Shown: piece after piece, positions 31,943 to 40,342 of the stretch
How the letters are laid out: each line of letters starts with the position of its first letter
Numbering within the stretch: position 1 is the stretch's first letter
Source: Duganella guangzhouensis
Lineage (GTDB): Bacteria > Pseudomonadota > Gammaproteobacteria > Burkholderiales > Burkholderiaceae_D
Direction of reading: 5' to 3'
Length of the DNA: 64,000 bases
Assembly: GCF_009674535.1 (NCBI RefSeq)
Contig: NZ_WKJK01000008.1
Location: forward strand, 62,001 to 126,000
Position numbers and translations under genes: made by a program
Notes under the pieces: generated by a model
Told to the model about the DNA's origin: nothing
What the model saw: the letters and a program-made list of their open reading frames with translations, nothing else
Database searches by the model: none

Positions 31943-33001
31943 TTACGGCCAGATCGCCTTGAGCACCGCCGCCAGGTGATAACCTCCCTGGATCAGCTGC
32001 GCCTTGGCCTCGGCCGACGACTGCACCGGATAGTTGTCCGGAATCGCCAGCGGCCACACGTTGTAAACCTCACCGCTCTTGCTGGTCTGCTGCGCCATCG
32101 CGCCCGGCACCACATCGGTATAGGCCAGCTTGGCCACCACCAGCGTCTGATCGGCCCACTGATACGGCCAGGTCACCGGATCGCCGCTGTTGGGCGCCAC
32201 CACCGGAGCGTCGGCAATCACCATCTGCGCAAACTGCGCCGGCGTGCGTGCGCCGATGCGGCGGAACGCGTAGTTGACCACCGTGGTATCCCAGTACGAG
32301 TGGAAGGCACGCGTGGTCGGCGCCTTGGCCGGCGTGGCGGTGGTCGGCTTGTCGTCGGCCGGCGCGGCCGGAATCAGCTGCGTGCTGTTGGCCGTCAGCT
32401 TGGCGTCATCCAGTTGCAGGTTGTTGCCGCCCTGCGTGGCAAAGGCTTCCTTGTCGTCCAGCTGCTTCTGGGTCGGCACCATGAAGCCGCCGCTCTTGGC
32501 GACATAGCCCTCGCCCACGTGCAGCGGCTGCGCGATGTCGCCGGTCAGGTGCGTCAGAATCAGCAGCGCCTGGCGCGGCGTGAAGTGATGCGGATTGCTG
32601 GCGGCATCCGCCTTGCCCTGCAACACGGCGATGCACTGCTTCGCGGTCTGCACGATGTCGTGATCGGTGGTGCCAACGCCATGGTCCTCATAATGCGACA
32701 ACTGATACGGCACATCGGTGTAGTGGTACTCGCTGTGTTTCGGATTGGCGGTGGTGTAAGCCACCATCTCCTCCGTTTGCGGACCGCAGTAAGTGCCCTT
32801 CACGCAGTCGGCCCAGCTGGCGATCTTCTCCAGGCTTTCGCCCGGCAGCAGCAAAGCCTGCACCTGCTTCTCGGCGTTGCTGCCCTTGATCAGCTGATCG
32901 GCAATCGCGCCCACCGCGCGGTGGCCATCATTGCCCCAGGCGTGAGCATTGAAGGAAACGAAGGCGCTGCTCAGCGCCAGTATGCATGCGAGCTTTTTCA
33001 T
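31943..33001 (-). CDS. Secreted S1/P1-type nuclease
   Basis: A 352-residue exported zinc nuclease for single-stranded DNA and RNA, giving 5'-mononucleotides in known family members. The signal peptide is cut before Trp (SFNAHA|WGNDGH), so Trp1 and His6 of the mature enzyme can bind zinc as in nuclease S1/P1. Other ligands appear in IASWADCVK, HSEYHYTDVPY, LILTHLTGDIAQPLHVG and FHSYWDTTVV. An insertion rich in alanine, proline and threonine lies near residue 210-235 before the last motif. Its start codon overlaps the stop of the PLD gene by four bases (ATGA). It is the last gene of a three-gene export operon. Confidence 0.94.
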   Translation of the reverse strand: MKKLACILALSSAFVSFNAHAWGNDGHRAVGAIADQLIKGSNAEKQVQALLLPGESLEKIASWADCVKGTYCGPQTEEMVAYTTANPKHSEYHYTDVPYQLSHYEDHGVGTTDHDIVQTAKQCIAVLQGKADAASNPHHFTPRQALLILTHLTGDIAQPLHVGEGYVAKSGGFMVPTQKQLDDKEAFATQGGNNLQLDDAKLTANSTQLIPAAPADDKPTTATPAKAPTTRAFHSYWDTTVVNYAFRRIGARTPAQFAQMVIADAPVVAPNSGDPVTWPYQWADQTLVVAKLAYTDVVPGAMAQQTSKSGEVYNVWPLAIPDNYPVQSSAEAKAQLIQGGYHLAAVLKAIWP

Positions 33002-34224
33002 TCAGGGCTGCCTTTCGCTGGCTTCGGATATTGTTTATTGATGTCGAGCGCTTGCGCGTACGACGACGACCAGGCCTGCTCATGCAGCGCGGCCAGGCGC
33101 TGCGCCATTTTCTCGTTGCGCATCACCACTTCCAGATTGCGCGACAAGTCCATATAGCCGCCGCTCCAGTTGCTGGTGCCAACCCAGGCGATCTGATTGT
33201 CGATCACCATGGTCTTGCTGTGGATGACGCGCGCGAACGGAATGAAGCCGGTCGACACCACCGGCAGCGTCACCACGCGGATCTCGACGTTGGGCAGAAC
33301 CGCCAGCGATTTCAGATACGCCTGCGCCGGCTGCTCCAGATTCCAGTTGGAGACCATCAGCTTGATCTTAACGCCACGGTTGGCGGCCGAGCGCACCGCA
33401 TTGTCGATCACCGCGTAGTAAGGGCGCGTGCCTTTCGGGCCGTAGCTGAGCGGCGCGTAGTCCAGCAGCTGGATACGCACTTCGCTCTTCGCTTCCGCCA
33501 GCAGCTCCGGCAAGCCGGCCTCGGAATTGCCCACACCGGCCGGGTTGTACTGATTCGGGCTGGCCAGCAGGAATGTATCCTGATGGATGTCCGGCAGCGC
33601 GCTGCGCACGTTCAGCACCGGCGCCACCTGGCCTTGCGAAGTCAGCGCCTGCGCGGCCCAGTCCTGGTTGAAGATGGCTTGCACCTGCCCCACCACTTTC
33701 GGATCGGTGATGCGCAAGCCGGTTTCGTGAATGTGCTCAAACGAGCGCCAGTCGAAGTTCTGGCTGCCGACATAGGCGGTCTGGCCATCCACCACCAGAT
33801 ACTTGGCGTGGATGATGCCGTTGCCGGTCAGCTTGTTGAAATCGATGATGCGCAGTTCCAGATTCGGAATCGCCTTCAGGCGTTCGATGCTCGGTTTTTC
33901 CGACAGGCCCACGCCCTTCTGGTCCAGCAGGAAGCGGATCTTGACGCCGCGCTTGCCGGCAGCCTCCAGATGCTCAACCACTTTGTCGAACACGCTGCCC
34001 GGCTTGATGACCACGTAAAACTGGCCGATGACGATTTCGTTTTTGGCGTGATCGAACAATTCGCTCCAGACCTGCGCCGGATTGCGCAGATCGTCGCTGT
34101 GCAGCGTGGTTTCGACCGGCGCGGTCTGCACCAGCTCATAGCCGGGAATCGAAAATTCGGCGCGGGCCGGCGCGGCCAGCACGCTGGCCGCCACCAGTGC
34201 GGATAACAAAATACGACGCATCAT
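32998..34224 (-). CDS. Exported phospholipase D-fold protein, possible nuclease
   Basis: A 408-residue protein with a signal peptide (MMRRILLSALVAASVLAAPA region, residues 1 to about 22) and two complete HKD motifs: HAKYLVVDGQTAYVGSQNF near residue 158 and HSKTMVIDNQIAWVGTSNW near 345, each HxKx4D. The two-motif arrangement with hydrophobic spacing resembles the PLD3/PLD4 exonuclease group and poxviral K4-type proteins rather than cardiolipin synthases, since no membrane anchor is present. Known PLD3/4 are 5' exonucleases on single-stranded DNA or RNA. Location between genes for an S1/P1 nuclease and a 5'-nucleotidase supports a nuclease role, but lipid hydrolysis cannot be ruled out by sequence alone. 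Confidence 0.88.
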   Translation of the reverse strand: MMRRILLSALVAASVLAAPARAEFSIPGYELVQTAPVETTLHSDDLRNPAQVWSELFDHAKNEIVIGQFYVVIKPGSVFDKVVEHLEAAGKRGVKIRFLLDQKGVGLSEKPSIERLKAIPNLELRIIDFNKLTGNGIIHAKYLVVDGQTAYVGSQNFDWRSFEHIHETGLRITDPKVVGQVQAIFNQDWAAQALTSQGQVAPVLNVRSALPDIHQDTFLLASPNQYNPAGVGNSEAGLPELLAEAKSEVRIQLLDYAPLSYGPKGTRPYYAVIDNAVRSAANRGVKIKLMVSNWNLEQPAQAYLKSLAVLPNVEIRVVTLPVVSTGFIPFARVIHSKTMVIDNQIAWVGTSNWSGGYMDLSRNLEVVMRNEKMAQRLAALHEQAWSSSYAQALDINKQYPKPAKGSPE

Positions 34225-35921
34225 TTCTCCTTATAGCGTGCCTGCGCCGCAGCGGCGCCGGCGGGCTTCAAATCCTGTTCGCGCTTCGCCAGATACTCGG
34301 TGAAAGCGTCGAGATCGCGAATGCCAGTCGGCGCGCGATTGCTGCCCTTGGTGAAGCCGGGGAAGCCGTCACCACCTTCGGCCAGGAAGTTATTGGTCAT
34401 CACGCGGTACGAGCCGTTCGGGTCCAACGGCACGCCATTCAGCTTGACGCTGCCCGGCACCACGCGGCTGCCTTCCGGTTGCATCGCATCGTACTCATAG
34501 CTGAAGCCTTCCGATACCTGCAGCAGGCCGCGTTTGCTGTCACGGTTGTCCAGCCATTGCTGCTCCAGCAGTTCGACGATCTGCGCGCCGCGCAGATTCA
34601 TCACCACCAGCGCGTTCCCAAACGGCAGCACCGCCATCGCCTGGCCCAGCGTCACGCGGTTGCCGGCGCTGGTTTCCAGATCCTGGCGAATGCCGCCCGG
34701 ATTTTGCAGCGCGATCTGCGCGCCGTAAGGACGGCCGGCGTACAACATCGAATCGGCGACCAGATCACCCAGCGCGGATTCGCGTTTGTGATCCTTGTCG
34801 CGCTTCACGCTCGGCACCGCGATGGTGGCGACCGGTTGCGCCAGCGCGGCTTCGCTGCGCGCGCGCGCTTTTTTCAGATACGCGTCCAGCGCCGGATCGG
34901 CGGGCCAGGTGCCGGGCACCATGACTTCCTGTTTGGCGCTGACATCACGCACGCTATTGGTGTTGGTATCCACCGTCAGCTTGATACGGCCCAGCAGGTG
35001 GCCACCCATATCGGACTGCGTCACCAAACGGCCATCCACCTTGCACAGATAACCCTGGTGCGAATGGCCGGAAATCACCAGCCGGATCGCCGGGTCGAGG
35101 CGCTTGACCACGTCCACGATCGGACCTTCGAGATGGGCGCAATCCTGCTGGTCGAATTTATCGGTGGTGCGGCCGCCCTGGTGAATCAACACCACGAACA
35201 CGCCCACGCCCTGCTTGCGCAGTTCCGGCAGTTGGCGGTTGATGGCGTCCGCCTCGTCGACGAATTCCAGGCCAGCGATGCCCGAGGCCAGCGATGCCTC
35301 GGCGGTTTCTTTCAGCACGGTGCCGATGAAGGCGATCTTCACGCCATGCGCGGTTTCGATTTTGTACGCCGGCAGCACCGGTTTGCGGGTCGTCATGTCG
35401 ATCACATTGGCGGCCAGGTACTGGAACTGCGCGCCCTGATAACTACCGTCGAATTTGCAGGCTTTGTCAGCACGCGGCGACTTGCAGCCGCCGGTCTGCT
35501 GACGCAGCAGCTCAATCCGGCCCTGGTCGAATTCGTGATTGCCGACCGAGGTCGCGCGCAGGCCGAGCAGATTCATGGCGCCGATGGTCGGTTCGTCGGC
35601 CCACATCGAGGAGATGGCCGGGCTGGCGCCGACCAAATCGCCGGCACCCACCAGCAGCAGTTCCGGGTCCTGCTTGCGCCACGCCTGCAGCGCCGCGCCC
35701 AGCGTGTCGATACCGCCGGCCGTGATCACGCGCTCGCCGCCGCCGGCCGCGCTGTCCAGCGTGTACTTGCTGGCTTCGAGATTACCGTGGAAGTCATTGA
35801 CGGCCACCAGCTGAACTTCGGTGACGCCGGCCGGCAGCGCCGGCGGCTTGCTCGCGCAGCCGGCCAGCGTAACGCCAAAGGCCAGCAGCAGCGAGGTGGA
35901 AAGAGTGTGTGGGATATGCAT
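34221..35921 (-). CDS. 5'-nucleotidase / UDP-sugar hydrolase family lipoprotein
   Basis: A 566-residue protein. It starts with a lipoprotein signal peptide whose lipobox LAGC places the lipid-anchored cysteine near residue 22. The metallophosphatase domain (about 35-335) has VNDFHGNLE (first metal ligands), GAGDLVGASPAIS, GNHEFDQG and SGHSHQGYLC; the C-terminal 5'-nucleotidase domain (about 360-545) binds the substrate with LQNPGGIRQDL and MTNNFLAEGGDGFPGF. Enzymes of this family release phosphate from extracellular nucleotides. ATG 35921 is chosen because it begins the signal peptide. It is the first gene of the trio with the PLD-type protein (four-base overlap) and S1/P1 nuclease. Confidence 0.93.
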   Translation of the reverse strand: MHIPHTLSTSLLLAFGVTLAGCASKPPALPAGVTEVQLVAVNDFHGNLEASKYTLDSAAGGGERVITAGGIDTLGAALQAWRKQDPELLLVGAGDLVGASPAISSMWADEPTIGAMNLLGLRATSVGNHEFDQGRIELLRQQTGGCKSPRADKACKFDGSYQGAQFQYLAANVIDMTTRKPVLPAYKIETAHGVKIAFIGTVLKETAEASLASGIAGLEFVDEADAINRQLPELRKQGVGVFVVLIHQGGRTTDKFDQQDCAHLEGPIVDVVKRLDPAIRLVISGHSHQGYLCKVDGRLVTQSDMGGHLLGRIKLTVDTNTNSVRDVSAKQEVMVPGTWPADPALDAYLKKARARSEAALAQPVATIAVPSVKRDKDHKRESALGDLVADSMLYAGRPYGAQIALQNPGGIRQDLETSAGNRVTLGQAMAVLPFGNALVVMNLRGAQIVELLEQQWLDNRDSKRGLLQVSEGFSYEYDAMQPEGSRVVPGSVKLNGVPLDPNGSYRVMTNNFLAEGGDGFPGFTKGSNRAPTGIRDLDAFTEYLAKREQDLKPAGAAAAQARYKEK

Positions 35922-35961
35922 AGAGAGATGAAGCGCTTGCGGAGCAAAGCAGTTAGCGTAC

Positions 35962-35988
35962 ACGAAAAAACGGGCCCGAAGGCCCGTT
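35962..35988 (-). terminator. Intrinsic terminator after second TonB receptor gene
   Basis: AACGGGCC and GGCCCGTT (35969-35976 and 35981-35988) form a perfect eight-base stem with a CGAA loop, followed on the minus strand by a run of six T. It closes the receptor transcript; the nucleotidase gene starts 40 bases further on. Confidence 0.85.
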
Positions 35989-36044
35989 GAATTGTTTCGC
36001 TTTGTCGCTGCGGCCAGCCATGACCGGCCGCAGTTCCAGGTGAC

Positions 36045-38432
36045 TTAGAAGTCAGCCGAGAAGGTGACCGACGTGAAGCGAGGAGCAGCAGCGTAGTACG
36101 ACACAGTCTTCGCGGTGACGCCGGTGTAAGCCAGCGCGTTGACCACGGTTTGCGAAGCTGGGTTCAGGTACTGTTTGTTGGTCAGGTTGCTCATGTTCAG
36201 CGAGACCTTCGGACGTTTCAGCCAGCCCTGGTTCGGGAAGGTGTAGCCAGCGTCGAAGCCGTAGGTGGTGTAGCCAGCGGTTTGCTCGTCGTTCATCAGA
36301 GTCGACTGCTGCTTGCTGGTGGCACGGGCTTTCACACGAGCGTAGAACGGACCATCGCTGTATTCCAGGCTCAGTGCTGCTTTCTGACGTGGGGTCAGCG
36401 GGTACTCTTTACCCACGGTGTCCAGGTAGTACGAGGTTTTCACGCCGTTGACGGTCGCCACGTTGGCCAGGAACTTGCTCTTGATTTCCGACTTGCTGTA
36501 GCCGTACGAAACGTAAGCTGCCCAGCCGTTGATCGGGGTGTTACCCAGTTCCAGTTCCACACCCTGGTTGGTGACTTTACCCACGTTGGCCACTACGCTG
36601 GTCGCGGTGTTAGGATCGTAGGCGGTAGCCAGACGGTCCTTGAAGTTCACGTTGTAGAAGGTGATCGAGCTGACGATCGCCTTGCTCTGGTGACGGTAGC
36701 CGATGTCCAGATTGGTCGAGGTCTCTGGATTCACTGGCACGGTGTACTGTGCCACGCCGTTCACCACGGTCACGTTGCCGCTGGTTGGAGCGAAGGTGAA
36801 GTTGGCAGGTGCCTTGAAGTTCTGCGCCACGCTGGCGAACAACTGGTCGTCGTTGGTGATGCGGTAACGAACACCCACTTGCGGCAGCACTTTGTGGTCG
36901 GTCTGCTTGAAGGTGTAAGCCACTGGCGACGCTTCGGTTGCGTAGTTGGTGAAGTCGCGCTTGCTGTAAGGCGTACGGATACCGAAGTTGATGGTCAGCT
37001 TGTCATCCAGCGTGGTGAAGGTATCTTGCAGCGATGCCTGGTACGCGGTCGAAATGGTTTGCCAGTTACGCGACTCGAATGGCGAGCCGTCGGAACGCAG
37101 CAGCTGGCCGTTTTGCAGGTAGTCGTCCACTGCGGTGCCGTCGGCGTTGACGCCAACCGCAGGACCGGTTTGACGGTGCTTGGCGCGTTCGAACCAGAAG
37201 CCGGCCAGGATGGTGTGGTCGCCGTAGGTGTAGGTCGCCGATGCGGTCACGCCAGGACGGTTGGTCTTGGTGACCGAGGAGTTAGCCACGATCACGGTGT
37301 CCAGGGTGTCGCCGTCGCCGTTCAGGTCTTTCGAGGCGGTGACTTTGCCGGTCGATGGATCCAGGAAGCTGCTGCTTTCAGCCAGCGCGCGCTGCTGCGT
37401 GCCGCCGGTGCCGAAGCCGTACCAGTAGTAAGGAACGATCTTGATGTCCAGATTGTCGTTCAGACGGAACTTGGCGGTGGCCGAAGCGATCGCGTTCTTG
37501 AACGGGTTCTTCGACAGCGCGTAGTAGGCTGGGCTGTTCGCGGTTTCCTTCTGGGCGGTGCCTGCCACTGGGGTCAGGTGGCCGTTGAAGGTCGACGAGT
37601 AATCGTAGTAGTAGCCATTCTTCGCAAAGTCGGACTTGGACGCGCTCAGGAAGTTGTTGTTGTTGGCATCGTTGTACAGAATGGTCGCTTTGATGTAGTT
37701 GAAGCGATCCCAGGTGTAGTTGTAGCCGGCGTCGATGTGATCGCGCAGACCCTGGCCCAGGCCCTTCCATTTGTCGGTTTCAGCGTGCGAGGCCGACACG
37801 AACAGTTTCTGGCGCTGGCTGTCACCGAACAGGCCGGTGTCGTAGCGCAGGAAGGTTTTCTTCATGTTCAGCTGACCGATGGTCTGCATGGCGCGGAAGC
37901 GCTGCTTGTCTTCAGGGTCGCAGGTGGTGATGCCAATGTTACCGCCCGAGGCGCCAACCTGTGGCGAGTCGACGTCGGTCGAACCTTGGGTCACGTATTC
38001 CTGGCAGGTGTTTTCCTGGTCGACGTACTCTTGTGGGTACACCGAGTAGCTGCCCGAGTCATTGACCGGCACGCCGTTGATGGTGAAACCGATCTGATCG
38101 GAGTTAAAGCCGCGCAGGGTCAGACCGCCGCCGAACAGGCCGGTGGCGTCGTAGTTGTAGCTGTTAACTGCTGGCAGCATTTCCAGTGCTTCATACGCAT
38201 TGCCGGTTGGGCGCTGCTTTTCCAACTCTTCCGCAGTGATGGTGGAGCGTGCTTTTGGCGCGTCTTCCGTAACCATCAGGCCCATACCCAGTTTTTTACC
38301 GGTGATGACTACCTCAGCCTTGCCTGGAGTGACGGTATCGTCCGCGTACGCCGCGCCGGCTGCCAGCGCAGTCAGGTGGGCCGCTACGGCGATGACGCTC
38401 ATGCGCAAGACCGGAGATTGTTTGGATTGCAT
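36045..38432 (-). CDS. TonB-dependent receptor beside nuclease genes
   Basis: A 795-residue outer membrane receptor. Signal peptide residues 1 to about 30, a short TonB-box-like VVITGKK near 41, a plug with GGLTLRGFNSDQIGFTINGVPVND near 100-125, and a barrel ending in SVTFSADF with terminal phenylalanine. Two cysteines (near 143 and 170) in the plug region could form a disulfide in an outer loop. It belongs to the receptor group that includes many with unknown, carbohydrate-like or nucleobase-like ligands. It lies between the exported nuclease trio and the purine operon on the same strand, with its own long upstream region and terminator, so nucleosides, nucleotides or oligonucleotides are sensible candidate ligands by position only. 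Confidence 0.92.
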   Translation of the reverse strand: MQSKQSPVLRMSVIAVAAHLTALAAGAAYADDTVTPGKAEVVITGKKLGMGLMVTEDAPKARSTITAEELEKQRPTGNAYEALEMLPAVNSYNYDATGLFGGGLTLRGFNSDQIGFTINGVPVNDSGSYSVYPQEYVDQENTCQEYVTQGSTDVDSPQVGASGGNIGITTCDPEDKQRFRAMQTIGQLNMKKTFLRYDTGLFGDSQRQKLFVSASHAETDKWKGLGQGLRDHIDAGYNYTWDRFNYIKATILYNDANNNNFLSASKSDFAKNGYYYDYSSTFNGHLTPVAGTAQKETANSPAYYALSKNPFKNAIASATAKFRLNDNLDIKIVPYYWYGFGTGGTQQRALAESSSFLDPSTGKVTASKDLNGDGDTLDTVIVANSSVTKTNRPGVTASATYTYGDHTILAGFWFERAKHRQTGPAVGVNADGTAVDDYLQNGQLLRSDGSPFESRNWQTISTAYQASLQDTFTTLDDKLTINFGIRTPYSKRDFTNYATEASPVAYTFKQTDHKVLPQVGVRYRITNDDQLFASVAQNFKAPANFTFAPTSGNVTVVNGVAQYTVPVNPETSTNLDIGYRHQSKAIVSSITFYNVNFKDRLATAYDPNTATSVVANVGKVTNQGVELELGNTPINGWAAYVSYGYSKSEIKSKFLANVATVNGVKTSYYLDTVGKEYPLTPRQKAALSLEYSDGPFYARVKARATSKQQSTLMNDEQTAGYTTYGFDAGYTFPNQGWLKRPKVSLNMSNLTNKQYLNPASQTVVNALAYTGVTAKTVSYYAAAPRFTSVTFSADF

Positions 38433-38825
38433 TAAAAACCCCTTAGAGTGTTATTGTGAAAACTAGAAACTAGCGAAATCTGCTGGCGAGAGCGACAAAC
38501 CTCTGCACCAAAATGAGGAGTGTAATTGCTCTAAATGACACTGGTATGACAATAAAAGTTGTCAATTTGCTCTAACTGACTATAACTATTGCATGACGCT
38601 ATAAGCGCGACAAATACGTTTTTACTATGCGATTAAGTGGAAAAACATATAAATAGCCATGAGTTACTATGTTTTTGGCAATTTCTACGGCCAACAGAGG
38701 CTGGATCGGGGCGAATTATAAAAGCAGTGCTAGTCGATGAATTTTATTCATGACAACTTTTAGAGGGAATTTCTCAGTTTTGTTGTTTGTGCACCACAGC
38801 AAACGGAGGAAATTTTGACAAAAAA
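38433..38825. promoter_or_regulatory. AT-rich control region upstream of TonB receptor
   Basis: About 390 non-coding bases, clearly AT-richer than the rest. TTGCTCTAAATGAC (38526-38539) is repeated as TTGCTCTAACTGAC (38567-38580), 13 of 14 matching, 41 bases apart (about four DNA turns). Between them TGACAA and TTGTCA form an inverted repeat at 38547-38564. The arrangement suggests operator sites for the receptor gene. No small gene is evident. Confidence 0.5.
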
Positions 38826-38827
38826 CA

Positions 38828-38853
38828 AAGCCGGCTGGTATTCCAGCCGGCTT
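38828..38853. terminator. Bidirectional intrinsic terminator
   Basis: AAGCCGGCTGG pairs perfectly over 11 bases with CCAGCCGGCTT around a four-base loop. A T-run follows on the plus strand, and an A-run before the stem gives T on the minus strand as well. It ends the purine operon after the adenosine deaminase gene, 30 bases downstream of that stop. Confidence 0.9.
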
Positions 38854-38882
38854 GTTTTTTTTGGTGCCGGTGTGGTGTATTT

Positions 38883-40328
38883 TTAACGTTTGGCCTGGGT
38901 GGCGGCGCCGGCGATGTCCGCCTCAAATTTGGTGAACTTGCCGTCCAGCGCTTTCAACAGACGTTGTTTGTCGGCGTCGGCAAGGAAAGAGTAACGGATA
39001 CTGTCATATGACAGTTTTTTCACTTCCGCATAGTCCGGCTGGTAACGCGCCGCGTACAGCACGTATTCCCCCGACAGATTGTTACGCGAGACGCCGGCAT
39101 CGTCGGTGGCCAGCACGTACGGCACGCCGTACTTGCGGTACAGCGTGACCGGGTGCGACTGCTCCTTCACGCCCAGGATAAAGTCGTTGCTACTGAGGTT
39201 GACCTCGACCGCGATCTTCCGATCACGCATTTTTTTCATGATCGCCAGCGCATTGGTCTCGTGCGCGATATCCATGCCGTGACCGATGCGGTTGGCGCCA
39301 GCCAGATCAACCGCCTGCTGGATGTGGAAGGTCAGCCCTTCCGGCGGCACCATGCCCAGCGACAGTTCGCCGGCGTGCAGCGCCAGTTTCACGTCCGGGT
39401 ACTTGGTTTTCAGGTATTTGTACATCTGCATGTGTAACGTGTAGTCGCGCATCGAGACGTTGACGCTTTCCTGGCCGACGATATTGATGCCGACGATTTT
39501 CGGATGGCTGGACGCCAGCTTGAAGCTGGACAGAATCTGCGAATACACCTGCGATGGCGACAGGAAGCGCAGCGCGAACGGCTGGTAGCGCAGCGTGAAC
39601 TGGTTGTCGTCGATGCCGGCGCTGGATTTGTTGACGTTGTCGATGTAGGCGGCGATCCAGCCGGTGTAGGCAGGATCTTTTTCCAGCTTGGCCGACAGCG
39701 CGGCGAAGTCGGTGTCGCCAACGCCACCCGCCAGCGCCTTCTTGTCGAAGTCCGCGTCCTGCGCGATCGGCGCGATTTCAAACACGGTCTCGATGTAGCT
39801 GACGTTTTCCTGAATCGCACGCTGCTTCAGGCGCTGCAGGCCGTCAACGGTGTTGGTCGAGGCCACCGGGCCGAAATAGGCGAAGGTGTCGAAGAACTGG
39901 CGATCCGGCGGCGACTGAATGCCGCTGTGGTTGTAAAAGTCCTTGTCCGACCAGCGCTGCAGCAGATTGGCCAGCACGGTGGTGTCGTTCATCACCGCTT
40001 CGCCGGACAGGCATCCTTCGGCAGGCTTGTTCTTCTCGATGGTGTAGTTGGTCTTGTTGACGCAGAAGCCTTCCTTGTCGACCCACTCCAGATACTGCTC
40101 GGCGTAGATCGCGCCCGAGTAGTGGTGATGCAGGTCGCCGCCTTTCGGCATCATGGTGAAGAACATCGTCAGCTCGGCGAGCTTGGGTTCCTTGCCCGGA
40201 GCGATCAGCGACGCGAAGTGGCGCTTGGTCGCTTCCTCGTTGGCGTTGGCCGCCTGCGCGCCATGCATGGCACAGACGGTGGCCGCTGCCAGCGCGACGG
40301 CTTTCAGGCTGACGATCGATTTCTTCAT
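38883..40328 (-). CDS. Exported adenosine deaminase (ADGF/CECR1-like)
   Basis: A 481-residue protein of the amidohydrolase superfamily with a signal peptide (residues 1-27, ending HGAQAA), so it acts outside the cytoplasm, unlike E. coli Add. Metal and catalytic motifs are HHH at 67-69 (the HxH pair), LHAGELS (His-x-x-Glu), NRIGHGMD and ATDDAGVSR. Such secreted adenosine deaminases of the ADGF type turn adenosine into inosine and ammonia. The roughly 50-residue leader plus inserts make it longer than cytosolic Add (about 330). It follows guaD by 14 bases and so is the last gene of the purine operon. Confidence 0.92.
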   Translation of the reverse strand: MKKSIVSLKAVALAAATVCAMHGAQAANANEEATKRHFASLIAPGKEPKLAELTMFFTMMPKGGDLHHHYSGAIYAEQYLEWVDKEGFCVNKTNYTIEKNKPAEGCLSGEAVMNDTTVLANLLQRWSDKDFYNHSGIQSPPDRQFFDTFAYFGPVASTNTVDGLQRLKQRAIQENVSYIETVFEIAPIAQDADFDKKALAGGVGDTDFAALSAKLEKDPAYTGWIAAYIDNVNKSSAGIDDNQFTLRYQPFALRFLSPSQVYSQILSSFKLASSHPKIVGINIVGQESVNVSMRDYTLHMQMYKYLKTKYPDVKLALHAGELSLGMVPPEGLTFHIQQAVDLAGANRIGHGMDIAHETNALAIMKKMRDRKIAVEVNLSSNDFILGVKEQSHPVTLYRKYGVPYVLATDDAGVSRNNLSGEYVLYAARYQPDYAEVKKLSYDSIRYSFLADADKQRLLKALDGKFTKFEADIAGAATQAKR

Positions 40329-40342
40329 GTGGGTTTCCTTAA

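Noticed and set aside
34197..35990. A 597-codon antisense frame over the 5'-nucleotidase gene
   Set aside because: No signal, domain or ribosome site; the opposite strand has all nucleotidase motifs and a lipobox.
36150..38435. A 761-codon open frame antisense to the second TonB receptor gene
   Set aside because: It mirrors the receptor gene almost end to end and its protein has no recognisable domain; long antisense frames are a by-product of strong GC3 bias. The receptor has a signal peptide, plug and terminal phenylalanine.
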